From contig NZ_JAACYW010000009.1 of assembly GCF_015356825.1 (NCBI RefSeq), positions 24,138-88,137 of the forward strand: a DNA stretch of 64,000 bases, read 5' to 3'. Both the position numbers and the translations under genes were made by a program. Below the pieces are notes generated by a model that worked only from the letters and a program-made list of their open reading frames with translations, had not been told where the DNA came from and did no database searches. This document shows, piece after piece, positions 1 to 8,233 of the stretch (position 1 is its first letter; every line of letters starts with the position of its first letter). This DNA comes from Catenulispora rubra. Its GTDB lineage: Bacteria > Actinomycetota > Actinomycetes > Streptomycetales > Catenulisporaceae.

Positions 1-157
1 CAGACATTGTGGCGCCGCATGCAGGCCTCCAGGCGCCGCGCCACCTTCTGGAGACCGGCTTCGTGATCAGCGCCCCTTCGGCGACCGGCAGGTAGGCCTC
101 AGCCACGTTGACCAGTTCGCCGACCTCTGCGGCCGTCACGCCCGTGACACCCCCCAT
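1..157 (-). CDS. possible partial reading frame at left edge
   Basis: A reverse-strand frame opens at an ATG (157-155) and runs off the left edge. Its first ~30 codons read like protein (TAAEVGELVNVAEAYLPV). Near position 50 the coding-like signal seems to move to another frame (LQKVARRLEACMRR), so either the gene is frameshifted or the call is chance. No family recognised. Confidence 0.22.
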   Translation of the reverse strand, partial: MGGVTGVTAAEVGELVNVAEAYLPVAEGALITKPVSRRWRGAWRPACGATMS

Positions 158-297
158 CGACACGTCGTGACAGGGCGTCTACTTTCCCACATGGACCACT
201 GACGCAGAACCCTGCGCCGGTGGTCGTCAGAGTCCTGGATCGACGGCGACGTCGGGGCACCGGCGCAACGGCGCGCCGCGAGTTGATCGGAGGGCAC

Positions 298-1986
298 GTG
301 AAGAGAGTCAGACGCAGGTGGCGGGTCGGTGGGGGGATCGCTTGCCTGGCGGCCATCTTGGCCCTCGCCGTACCGGTCGCCTCGGCGGGGTCGCGGGCCG
401 GCGCTGCGGGCGCGGTATCGCCCGCGAGTGCGGCGAAGACGACGATGAGCTGCGCATCGAGCCGTTTCCTGTGCACAGAGGTCGACGACAGCGAGAACGT
501 GTTCGGCGATGGCCACTACGTCGGACACGACGAGCCGGCCACCCTGTTCTACAGCAACACGCCAGGAGCCGGGAACGACAACACCTACCTGCTCCGGCTG
601 CCCAAAGACCCGGCGGCGCAGCCGGTTCAGGACGGCTCCGGCTCGACGTGGAACTTCCAACTGCACCCGGCGTTCTGGTTCGGCATGGCGATGTGCGACG
701 ACCAGTCGGCGCCCGCGCCCGGGGCCAACGCCCCGTGCCGGCCGGACAGCGACACCAACATCTATACCAGCACGGATCCGAGCTCGCCGAGATACATCGG
801 CAAGCACCCCGGCGCGGGCTTCATGGAGATGCAGTTCTACCCGCCGGGCTGGGTCCTGCAGCCCGCCGGCAACGGCTGCGACCCCACGAAGTGGTGCGCG
901 GCGCTGAACATCGACAGCCTCTCGCAGAACTACAACACCGGAGCCACGAACAACGCGGCGTGCCTCAACAGCGCAGGCGTCGAGTACGTCAACTTCGCGT
1001 TCCTCACGAAGGACGGGAAATCCACGACGCCGGCCGACCCCACCAACGGCAACCGGTTCAACCTCGACGCGGCGCGTGACTACTTCATGAGCTCCGGCGA
1101 CTCCCTCGCCGTCCACATGTTCGACACGCCGTCGGGCTTCCGCGTCGACGTCAACGACCTGAGCAACGGCAGCCACGGATCGATGACCGCCTCGAAGCAG
1201 AACGGCTTCGCCCAGGTGGCCTTCCAGCCGACGGCGACGACCTGCACGACGATCCCGTCCGCCTACCACCCGATGTACTCGACATCCAGCGAGAACACGC
1301 GGGTCCCGTGGACGGCGCACTCCTACAACACGGCGTTCTCCGACGAGACCGGCCACTTCGAATACTGCGCCGCGGCGGACCCCACCACGCAGAACTGCAC
1401 CCAGTCGGCCGGCACCGAACCACTCGACGCGGACGACAACTTCTGCTTCAACCCCGGCGACTCCTCACTCGTCAAGATCGGCGGCTGCGGCGGCGGAAAC
1501 CCCACGGACGACGACTACGACGGCGTCCCGTACCAGAAGACGTGGCCGGGTAGCGGCGGGACGACGCCGACACCGGAACCGATCATCTTCAGCAGCCCCG
1601 TCATCCACGGCTTCCAACCCTTCGACCGCGCGGCGTTCGAGACCGACCTGCCGCGCATCGAGGACAACGGCACCCTGGCCAACCCGTGCAACCGCACCAC
1701 CGGCGCGAACTGCGTCAACCCGCCGCCGGGGGCGAACTTCTACCCGATGTTCACAACCAGGAACATCGGACCAGCCTGCGTGTGGCAGGAGGGCGGAGCC
1801 TCCATCCCCGGCACCACCAGGACATTCGGCGGCTCGTCGACAACCGAGTTCGGCCCGCTCCTCGGCCTGACCTACCCCCGGCCGACCGGACCGGTGACGT
1901 TGTACAACGACTTCCGGCAGGTCCTGCCGAACAACCCGTGCACACTGTTCGGCGGGATCAGAGCGGGGACGAAGCCGCTGATGTAA
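298..1986 (+). CDS. secreted conserved protein of unknown function
   Basis: A 562-residue exported protein. I chose the GTG at 298 because GGAGGG lies just upstream and the protein then opens with a Sec-type signal: a basic start (KRVRRRWR), a hydrophobic stretch (CLAAILALAVPVASA) and an Ala-rich cleavage region. The mature part is rich in Cys, Trp, Asn and Gly, with phrases such as CTEVDDSENVFG, FWFGMAMCD and FMEMQFYPPGW. I recognise these from a family of secreted actinobacterial proteins without known function. The several Cys suggest disulfides. No catalytic motif or anchor is visible. It ends before a strong hairpin and appears monocistronic. The export call is firm; function is unknown. 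Confidence 0.8.
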   Translation: MKRVRRRWRVGGGIACLAAILALAVPVASAGSRAGAAGAVSPASAAKTTMSCASSRFLCTEVDDSENVFGDGHYVGHDEPATLFYSNTPGAGNDNTYLLRLPKDPAAQPVQDGSGSTWNFQLHPAFWFGMAMCDDQSAPAPGANAPCRPDSDTNIYTSTDPSSPRYIGKHPGAGFMEMQFYPPGWVLQPAGNGCDPTKWCAALNIDSLSQNYNTGATNNAACLNSAGVEYVNFAFLTKDGKSTTPADPTNGNRFNLDAARDYFMSSGDSLAVHMFDTPSGFRVDVNDLSNGSHGSMTASKQNGFAQVAFQPTATTCTTIPSAYHPMYSTSSENTRVPWTAHSYNTAFSDETGHFEYCAAADPTTQNCTQSAGTEPLDADDNFCFNPGDSSLVKIGGCGGGNPTDDDYDGVPYQKTWPGSGGTTPTPEPIIFSSPVIHGFQPFDRAAFETDLPRIEDNGTLANPCNRTTGANCVNPPPGANFYPMFTTRNIGPACVWQEGGASIPGTTRTFGGSSTTEFGPLLGLTYPRPTGPVTLYNDFRQVLPNNPCTLFGGIRAGTKPLM

Positions 1987-2022
1987 CCGGCTCCCCCCGC
2001 CTCACCAACTGGAGGTTCAGCT

Positions 2023-2054
2023 GACGGGCTCCGCCGACTTCGGCGGAGCCCGTC
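2023..2054 (+). terminator. GC-rich hairpin after the secreted protein gene
   Basis: Two perfect 14-base arms (2023-2036 and 2041-2054, GACGGGCTCCGCCG and its complement) around a 4-base loop, 37 nt after the stop at 1986. There is no T-tract, as is common for terminators in high-GC actinomycetes. Confidence 0.6.
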
Positions 2055-2108
2055 GCGCGCGCCTCAGGCGGTGGGTCGCGGAATCCCTGGTGGACAGCGC
2101 GGCCCTGG

Positions 2109-2321
2109 CCGGCGGTCACCGGCGAGTCGATACCGCCCGCGCGGCTTCTCCTGGGCTTCGAGGAGCTCGGCGCCGTGCGCGACGTCGGCGCGGTCCCGGC
2201 CGTGTTCGGGACGCTGGACCGGGTCCGGCAGCTGGAGGAGGTCGCGGGTTTCGTCATCGGGCTGGCGTTCTCGGGGACCGATCCGAACTCCGCCGTCCCG
2301 TGCGTCGGCGGCGCACAATGA
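2109..2321 (+). pseudogene. 3' remnant of an unrecognised gene
   Basis: This frame has almost pure G/C third positions and reads like protein (LLLGFEELGAVRDVGAV, RVRQLEEVAGFVIGLAF, FSGTDPNSAVP) up to a TGA at 2319-2321. No start codon or ribosome site precedes it in frame. I therefore see the 3' end of a gene whose 5' part is lost. The family is not recognised. The rest of the gap 1987-2475 holds only the hairpin at 2023 and presumably the promoter of the antiporter gene. Confidence 0.35.
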
Positions 2322-2475
2322 CGCCGCGAATGCCGGCACCGCAGCGCTGAGAACCACGGAAATCGAAGAATTCGCATATCCCTCGCCTCCCTCCCCGAGC
2401 GCGCGGTGCCTCTGATTCGGCACAATCGCCGGTATGGCGATCTTGCGCTCCTCCCCGCCGGCCCCGGAAGCCGCG

Positions 2476-4341
2476 ATGACCTCGGCCGACGACCGGAGCA
2501 CCCCACGGCGGCAGTTCCTGCGCACCGAGACCGGTAGCGCCGCGCTGCTGCTGGCCGCCGCGGTCGTGGCGCTGGCCTGGGCGAACATCGCCCCGGCCGG
2601 GTACGACAGCGTGTGGGCGACCCGGGCCGCGGTCACGGTCGGGCGCTACGGCGTGGACCAGGACCTGCGCGGCTGGGTCAACTCCGGCCTGATGACGTTC
2701 TTCTTCCTGGTCGTGGGGTTGGAGGCGCGCCGGGAGTTCGACATGGGCGAGCTGCGCCGGCGCAGCCAGCTCGCGCTGCCGCTGGCCGCCGGGGTCGGCG
2801 GGGCCGTGGTGCCGGTCGTCGTCTACCTGGCGATCAACGCCGGGCACCCGTCGTGGCACGGCTGGGGCGCGGCGATGAGCACCGACACCGCGTTCGCGTT
2901 GGGCGCGCTGGCGCTGGTCGGGAGGGGTCTGCCGCTGCGGGTGCGCACCTATCTCCTGACCGTGTCGGTCGTGGACGACGTCGTCGGCATCCTGGTGATC
3001 GCCTTCGTCTACAGCAGCCGGGTCGAGCTGGTGGCGCTGCTGGTCGGGCTGGCGCTGCTCGGCCTGGTCCTGGTGCTGCGGCAGCGCGGCGTGCGCTACG
3101 GGCCGCCGTACTTCGTGATCGGCCTCGCGGCCTGGGTCGCCTTCTTCAAGTCCGGCGTGGACCCGGTGGCCGTCGGGCTGGTCATGGGGTTGCTGACGTT
3201 CGCCTATCCCGCCGCCCGCGACGATCTGCAGCAGGCCAGCGAGCTGTTCCGGAGCTTCCGCGAGCAGCCGACGGCCGAGCTGGCGCAGAGCGCGCGGCTG
3301 GGGGTGTCGGCCGCGATCTCGCCGAACGAGCGGCTGCAGAGCTGGTACCACCCCTGGACCAGCTACGCGATCGTGCCGCTGTTCGCGCTGGCCAACACCG
3401 GTATCCCGATCGACGCGAGCTTCCTGGCCGACGCCTACACCTCTCCGATCACCCTGGGCATCCTGATCGCGTACGTGGTCGGCAAGCCGGCCGGCACGCT
3501 GGGCTCCGCCTGGCTGCTCACCCGGGCCAGCCGCGGCCGGGTCCGGCTGCCGGTGGGCTGGGCCGGGGCCGCCGGCGCCGGGGCGGCCGCGGGCATCGGG
3601 TTCACCGTGTCGCTGCTGATCGCCACCCTGGCCTTCCACGGCGTGCAGCTGGAGCAGGCCAAGCTCGGCGTGCTCACCGCGGCGCTGGCGTCCTCTGCGC
3701 TGGCCTGGGCCGTCTTCCGGATCACGGCACTCCTGCCCAAGCCGGCCCGCCAGCGGGCGCTGCTGGGCACCACCGAGTCGATCATCGACCTGGCGGTCCC
3801 CGTCGACCCGCACCGCGACCACGTGCGCGGCCAGGCCCGGGCCCTGGTCACGATCGTCGAATACGGGGACTTCGAATGCCCCTACTGCGGCCAGGCCGAG
3901 CCGGTGGTGCGGGCCCTGCTGGCAGAGTTCGGCGACGTCCGCTACGTCTGGCGCCACCTCCCGCTCGACGACGTCCACCCGCGCGCCCGCCTCGCCGCAG
4001 AGGCCTCCGAAGCCGCGGCCCGCCAGGACGCCTTCTGGCCGATGCACGACCTGCTGATGGCGCACCAGGACGCCCTGACCCCGGTCGACCTGCGCCGCTA
4101 CGCGACCGGACTGAACCTGGACCTGGCACGCTTCACCGACGACCTGCGCAACCACGTCCACGCCACCCGCGTCGCCGAGGACGTCGACTCCGCCGACCTG
4201 AGCGGCGTGTCCGGCACGCCGTCGTTCTTCATCAACGGCAGGCGCCACCACGGCGCGTACGACATCGAGACACTCGAGACCGCGGTCAAGGCCGCCTATG
4301 CGCGGGCGCGGATCGTGGGGGCGTCGAAAAAGCCGGATTGA
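2476..4341 (+). CDS. nhaA: NhaA-type Na+/H+ antiporter fused to a DsbA-like thioredoxin domain
   Basis: Residues ~15-420 form a NhaA antiporter of about 12 helices exchanging Na+ for H+ across the membrane. Motifs include GLEARREF, the TDTAFALGAL segment and the paired ion-binding aspartates in VVDDVVG (Asp167/168 from this start). Residues ~440-620 form a DsbA/thioredoxin-like domain with a CPYC redox pair (first Cys ~468) and the cis-Pro loop SGTPSFFING. This antiporter-thioredoxin fusion is known in actinobacteria; the role of the redox domain is unclear. The ATG at 2476 follows GGAAG at 5 nt; an ATG at 2434 would add 14 residues but has no ribosome site. Monocistronic. Confidence 0.9.
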   Translation: MTSADDRSTPRRQFLRTETGSAALLLAAAVVALAWANIAPAGYDSVWATRAAVTVGRYGVDQDLRGWVNSGLMTFFFLVVGLEARREFDMGELRRRSQLALPLAAGVGGAVVPVVVYLAINAGHPSWHGWGAAMSTDTAFALGALALVGRGLPLRVRTYLLTVSVVDDVVGILVIAFVYSSRVELVALLVGLALLGLVLVLRQRGVRYGPPYFVIGLAAWVAFFKSGVDPVAVGLVMGLLTFAYPAARDDLQQASELFRSFREQPTAELAQSARLGVSAAISPNERLQSWYHPWTSYAIVPLFALANTGIPIDASFLADAYTSPITLGILIAYVVGKPAGTLGSAWLLTRASRGRVRLPVGWAGAAGAGAAAGIGFTVSLLIATLAFHGVQLEQAKLGVLTAALASSALAWAVFRITALLPKPARQRALLGTTESIIDLAVPVDPHRDHVRGQARALVTIVEYGDFECPYCGQAEPVVRALLAEFGDVRYVWRHLPLDDVHPRARLAAEASEAAARQDAFWPMHDLLMAHQDALTPVDLRRYATGLNLDLARFTDDLRNHVHATRVAEDVDSADLSGVSGTPSFFINGRRHHGAYDIETLETAVKAAYARARIVGASKKPD

Positions 4342-4348
4342 GCTGGAG

Positions 4349-4546
4349 CTAGCCGGGCGCGGGGTTCGCCAGAAGCAACCCCGCGCCTAGCGCCGTGACC
4401 ATGTGCACGACCTCGCGACCGTCCCGGGCGCTGGCCAGCAACCCGGCCTCGCGCAACGCGGTCGCCTGCACCGATGCCGTCGGCGCGCTGACCGCCAGCC
4501 GGGCGGCCAGCGCGCCGGTGGTGCAGCCGGCGCCGACCGCCCGCAG
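4349..4546 (-). pseudogene. 3' fragment of an ArsR-type winged-helix regulator gene
   Basis: On the reverse strand, about 65 codons (LRAVGAGCTTGALAARL, APTASVQATALREAGLL, ending in LLLANPAPG and TAG at 4351-4349) match the C-terminal winged helix of ArsR-like regulators: helix-turn-helix followed by a basic wing. The N-terminal part is missing. At about 4546 the match stops and the sequence becomes the interior of the hydrolase on the other strand. This is a truncated gene left by a deletion or rearrangement. Confidence 0.6.
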
Positions 4547-5854
4547 AACTACGCCGATCCGACCGGCCCGGTGCTGCACCTGCCGGTCATCAAGTCCCCA
4601 ACCACCGACCCGGCGCACCGCGTCGGCACGTTGTTCGTCGACCCGGGCGGGCCGGCGGCTTCCGGGGTCGGGTTCGTGCAGCAGCAGCCGTCGCCGTTCT
4701 CGCCCGCGTTGCGGGCCCGCTTCGACATCGTGTCGTGGGACCGGCGGGGTTCCGCGGCGTCCGACCCGGCACTGCACTGCCTCGACGACTCGGCCCTGGA
4801 CGCCTACAACCACCTTGATCCGGCGTCGTCGGACGTGAGCGCGCTGATACGGGCCGGGGCTTCGTATGCCACCGCGTGTCGCAGCGCGTCAGCGGCCGGC
4901 CTGACGTCGGACGGCGGGACGCTCCAGACGGCGTTCGACACCAACCTGCTCCGCTCCGCGATCGGCGAGCAGAAGATCAGCTACCTCGGGTTCTCCTACG
5001 GCACCTTCCAAGGTGCCTGGTATGCCGAGCTGTTCCCCACCCACCTCCGATCCATCGTGCTCGACGGCATGTTCGATCCCTCACTCAGCGGTGAGCAGAT
5101 CCTGGTCGGTGAGGCCGCCGAGTTCGAGGGCGAGCTCAGGTACTACGAATCCGCGTGCACCGCGAGCGGCGGCGTAGCCTGCCCGGCCCCGGATCCGGCG
5201 GGGATGAGCGCCCTGATCGACGCCCTCACCACCCGGGTCCGCACCAGCCCGCTGCCGGTGCCGGGCAGCACGCGCACGGTCGGCCCCGGGGAACTGGCCT
5301 CGGCGTTCACCTTCCTGGGTCTGGCCCCTGAGGTCACCTGGGGACTGGCGAACGCCGCGCTGGCGCAGGCGGCCGCCGGCGACGGCACCGGGCTGCTGGC
5401 GATGGCGGACGCGTGGACCGGACGCAACCCCGACGGCACCCACGACGGCACCGCGGTCGACGGCACGGCGCTGTGGTGCTCCGACCGTCCCTGGCCGACG
5501 AGCGCGCCGGGCTGGTCGGCCCTGCGTGCGGCGGCAGAGGCGGCAGGCCCGCACATCGGCGCGAGCCGCGCCGAACAGGCCCTGCCCTGCACCGCCTGGA
5601 ACCCGCCGACACTGGCGCCCGCCGCGCTGACCGCACCCACCGCACCGCCGATCGTGGTGGTGTCGACGACCGGCGACCCGGCGACGCCGTACCAGTGGGG
5701 CGTCCACGCTGCGCGAACCTTCGCGCATGGCGTGCTGCTCACCTTCCAGGGACACGGTCACACCGCCTACGGACGCTCCAACGCCTGTGTGACAGATGCT
5801 GTCGACAAGGACCTGATCAACGGGACGCCGCCAGTAAGCGGGACGGTCTGCTGA
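4403..5854 (+). CDS. alpha/beta hydrolase (tripeptidyl-aminopeptidase type), 5'-truncated
   Basis: From about codon 49 (NYADPTGP at 4547) this is a secreted tripeptidyl-aminopeptidase-like alpha/beta hydrolase. Visible are the oxyanion region VDPGGPAASG, WDRRG, the nucleophile elbow GFSYG (Ser198), the late Asp in TTGDPATPYQ and the His region GHGHTAYG, with the C-terminal TAP-like tail ending in Cys. Such enzymes cut N-terminal peptides outside the cell. Normal members have a signal peptide and about 40-60 more residues before NYADP. Here that stretch is replaced by Arg/Gly-rich sequence that is antisense to the ArsR remnant. The frame is open, but the product would lack its export signal, so it is probably a pseudogene. 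Confidence 0.7.
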   Translation: MHDLATVPGAGQQPGLAQRGRLHRCRRRADRQPGGQRAGGAAGADRPQNYADPTGPVLHLPVIKSPTTDPAHRVGTLFVDPGGPAASGVGFVQQQPSPFSPALRARFDIVSWDRRGSAASDPALHCLDDSALDAYNHLDPASSDVSALIRAGASYATACRSASAAGLTSDGGTLQTAFDTNLLRSAIGEQKISYLGFSYGTFQGAWYAELFPTHLRSIVLDGMFDPSLSGEQILVGEAAEFEGELRYYESACTASGGVACPAPDPAGMSALIDALTTRVRTSPLPVPGSTRTVGPGELASAFTFLGLAPEVTWGLANAALAQAAAGDGTGLLAMADAWTGRNPDGTHDGTAVDGTALWCSDRPWPTSAPGWSALRAAAEAAGPHIGASRAEQALPCTAWNPPTLAPAALTAPTAPPIVVVSTTGDPATPYQWGVHAARTFAHGVLLTFQGHGHTAYGRSNACVTDAVDKDLINGTPPVSGTVC

Positions 5855-5888
5855 TCACGGCGATGCGCATCCTGGTGCGGTTCATCGC

Positions 5889-8111
5889 TCAGCGGGTTGT
5901 GATCGCGATCAAGAAGGCGGCAGCCGATCCGCCCGCCGTGTCGACGCGCAAGATGCCCTTGGCGACGTCCCAGTCGAGGCTGACAGGCCGCTGAGTCGGA
6001 TAGCGCACCTGCGGTGTCACGGACTGGCCGGCCAGGTGGGAAACCGGCAGGTTCACATCCGACGGTCCCCCGCGCCGCCAGACCAGGACGTAGGTCGTGT
6101 CGCGGGCACGTAGGCCGAGGCAGAGCCAGTCGTCGTCCCAGCCTGGCAGACCCAAGGGCCAGAACGGCGTTCCGGCTGCGATGTCATGACGGAGTTCCTT
6201 GTGGACGCGCAGTCCCTCGGCGACCAACTCCAGTTGGTGCGGGGTCATCCGGTCCAGATGCCCGGACAGATGGATCCGCCCGAGCAACGCGCAGGCCACG
6301 GTGAACCCGATCTCGTCATCGCTGAAGTCAGGTTGTGGATAGGCCCAGACGGCGGCCTGCTCGGGGGCTATCGCCGCCGGAGCGGCGGCCGCGATCGGCG
6401 GGTACCGCAGGGGATCCTGCTGGTCGCTGGTGGATTGGAGCTGGGCCACGGCGAGCAGGGCATAGTCGGCGCGCATCGCACCGGACGCGCAGTTCTCGAG
6501 CGTCAGACCCGGGTGGCGGTCGAGGACCGCGGCGAGCCAGGAGGTGTAGGCGCGCTGGTGGTCCAGGAGCCCCGCACCGGGGCTGCCCGCGGCGCCGAGA
6601 TCTGTACCGGGGCCAAAATCTGTACCGATGCCAAAACCCGTGCCGGGCCCCGGGTTGATGTTGTAGTCGAGCTTGAAGTATCCGACGCCGTAGTCGGCGA
6701 CCAGCCGGTCGACGACGCCGTCCAGATGAGCGCGCGCCGCCGGGTGCCGCAGGTCCAGGTGGAGTCGGCCGTGTTCGACGACGGCGACGCCGTCGCGCTG
6801 GAAGAACGCCTGCGTGGGCAGCTGTTCCGCGACGGGGCTGCGGACGCCCACGACCTCGGGTTCCAGCCACAGCCCGGGGGCCATCCCGGCGGCGCGGATC
6901 GCGTCGCAGACTTCTGCGAGGCCGCCGGGGAAGCGGGCTGTGGACTCGCGCCACTCCCCCACGCTGTCCCACCAGCCTTCGGCGTCGTCGTCGTACCAGC
7001 CGGCGTCGATGACGAAGTACTCGGCGCCGACTCGCGCCGCGGCGTCGACGAGCGGCAGCAGGCGCGCGGTGGTCGGGTCGCCCATCAGGGTGTTCATGTA
7101 GTCGTTGAAGATCACGGGAAGGGTTTCGTGATCGGCGTGCGGGCGGCGTATCGCGCGGCGGTAGGCGGTCAGGGCGCCGATCGCAGCGGTGAATCCGTCC
7201 TGCCCGGAGTCGCCGACCCCCAGGGCGACGGCTGCGGTGACCGTCGTGAACTCCTCGCCGGGACGCAGGGTGCAGCGCCACTGGTGGTCACGGTCGGTGG
7301 GCCCGAGCAGGGCGAGGTAGGCGCCGTCGTCGTGCTCGCCGACCTCCCAGCGCCAGCCGCCGCTGCTCTCGATCTGCCAGGCCACGGCCTGCTCGCCGGC
7401 CTGCCGACTCAGTGCTCCGACGGGCAGGTACCGGCCGGTGGACCAAGTTCCCTGGCTGGATCGAGAGAAACAGCCACGGGGACCGTGCTGGTGAGCGGCG
7501 CGGCTCAGGTCGGGAAGCTCGGAGCGGAGTCGCCGGCTGTGCCAGCGGCCTTCGGCCAGCCAGTCGCTGGCCGCCCAGTGCAGATCGAACCCGTCGAGAC
7601 GATCGCGATCCGGCTCATCACCGGAGCCACCTGAGCCGCCTGAGACGCCAGGACCGCCGAGGCCGGGCAGAACCAGGCTGCTGACAGCCTCGACGATCAC
7701 TTCCGACGCGCCCTCGTTGACCAGCCTGGTCCACGAACGAACAACGGGCACGCCGGGTATCGCCGCATAGTGAGCCTCGACCGCCAGACCGGTCACCGGA
7801 TCCGTGAGGTCGATACGCAGGTGGTCCCAGTCTTCATCCCGCCCGGCCTCGTGCCCGCGGTAGACCAGCCTGGCTCCGGCAGCGGTCTCCACACTGCGCT
7901 CGCCGGACCAGTTACTGCCCGATCCAGCCAGCCGTAGCTCCACGAGAGGCAGCCCGGGACCGCCATCCTGTCGATCGTCCGGCTCCTGCCCGAACCCGAC
8001 CAAACCCACCGACCCGTCGCCACGCACCCGAAAGTGCAACGCGACTGACGGTCGGCCCCAGACGATGCCCTCGACCTGCGAGCATGCCGGCGCAGTGGAC
8101 CCTTTGGGCAC
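5889..8111 (-). CDS. alpha-galactosidase, GH36 family
   Basis: A 740-residue glycoside hydrolase with GH36 layout: N-terminal beta-sandwich (~1-300), TIM barrel, C-terminal beta domain. It releases terminal alpha-galactose. The nucleophile is Asp482 in YFKLDYN; the acid/base Asp is likely in the STSDQQDP segment; LWLEPEVVG and ENCASGAMR are typical barrel motifs. No signal peptide, so it is probably cytoplasmic and acts on imported oligosaccharides. The GTG at 8111 is preceded by AAGGAG at 7 nt. An unusual Gly/Asp/Phe-rich insert from three 18-nt repeats lies just after the nucleophile. The gene is divergent from the LacI regulator. Confidence 0.88.
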   Translation of the reverse strand: MPKGSTAPACSQVEGIVWGRPSVALHFRVRGDGSVGLVGFGQEPDDRQDGGPGLPLVELRLAGSGSNWSGERSVETAAGARLVYRGHEAGRDEDWDHLRIDLTDPVTGLAVEAHYAAIPGVPVVRSWTRLVNEGASEVIVEAVSSLVLPGLGGPGVSGGSGGSGDEPDRDRLDGFDLHWAASDWLAEGRWHSRRLRSELPDLSRAAHQHGPRGCFSRSSQGTWSTGRYLPVGALSRQAGEQAVAWQIESSGGWRWEVGEHDDGAYLALLGPTDRDHQWRCTLRPGEEFTTVTAAVALGVGDSGQDGFTAAIGALTAYRRAIRRPHADHETLPVIFNDYMNTLMGDPTTARLLPLVDAAARVGAEYFVIDAGWYDDDAEGWWDSVGEWRESTARFPGGLAEVCDAIRAAGMAPGLWLEPEVVGVRSPVAEQLPTQAFFQRDGVAVVEHGRLHLDLRHPAARAHLDGVVDRLVADYGVGYFKLDYNINPGPGTGFGIGTDFGPGTDLGAAGSPGAGLLDHQRAYTSWLAAVLDRHPGLTLENCASGAMRADYALLAVAQLQSTSDQQDPLRYPPIAAAAPAAIAPEQAAVWAYPQPDFSDDEIGFTVACALLGRIHLSGHLDRMTPHQLELVAEGLRVHKELRHDIAAGTPFWPLGLPGWDDDWLCLGLRARDTTYVLVWRRGGPSDVNLPVSHLAGQSVTPQVRYPTQRPVSLDWDVAKGILRVDTAGGSAAAFLIAITTR
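6601..6654. repeat. three 18-nt tandem repeats inside the alpha-galactosidase gene
   Basis: Units begin tctgtaccg, tctgtaccg and cccgtgccg at 6601, 6619 and 6637. They keep the frame and encode a Gly-rich loop (FGPGTD / FGIGTD units) beside the catalytic nucleophile. Confidence 0.7.
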
Positions 8112-8179
8112 GGTGCGACTCCTTGTCAACGTCCTAGCGCGGCTCGGAAACCGTTTTGTGAACGCCGGTTTGCCAAGCC

Positions 8180-8233
8180 TTGACATCCAAAATGTGACCG
8201 GTAACAATCCTGGCATGCGTGTGACCGGTAACA
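8180..8233 (+). promoter_or_regulatory. lacI-type promoter with two identical operators
   Basis: TTGACA (8180-8185) is followed 16-17 nt later by TAACAA/AACAAT (8202-8208). Two identical 14-mers TGTGACCGGTAACA lie at 8193-8206 and 8220-8233; each is a near-palindrome around ACCGGT with the central CG typical of LacI-family sites. The first covers the -10; the second lies just inside the regulator gene. Predicted transcription begins at about the ATG at 8215, so the mRNA may be leaderless. Autoregulation and control of the divergent galactosidase gene are inferred. Confidence 0.5.

Noticed and set aside
136..1356. 406-codon reverse-strand open frame
   Set aside because: Arg/Val/Gly-rich shadow of the secreted protein gene; no family similarity, no ribosome site.
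2254..4251. 665-codon reverse-strand open frame opposite the antiporter
   Set aside because: His/Gln/Arg/Gly-rich text typical of the antisense of a GC-rich gene; the forward frame has clear NhaA and thioredoxin motifs.
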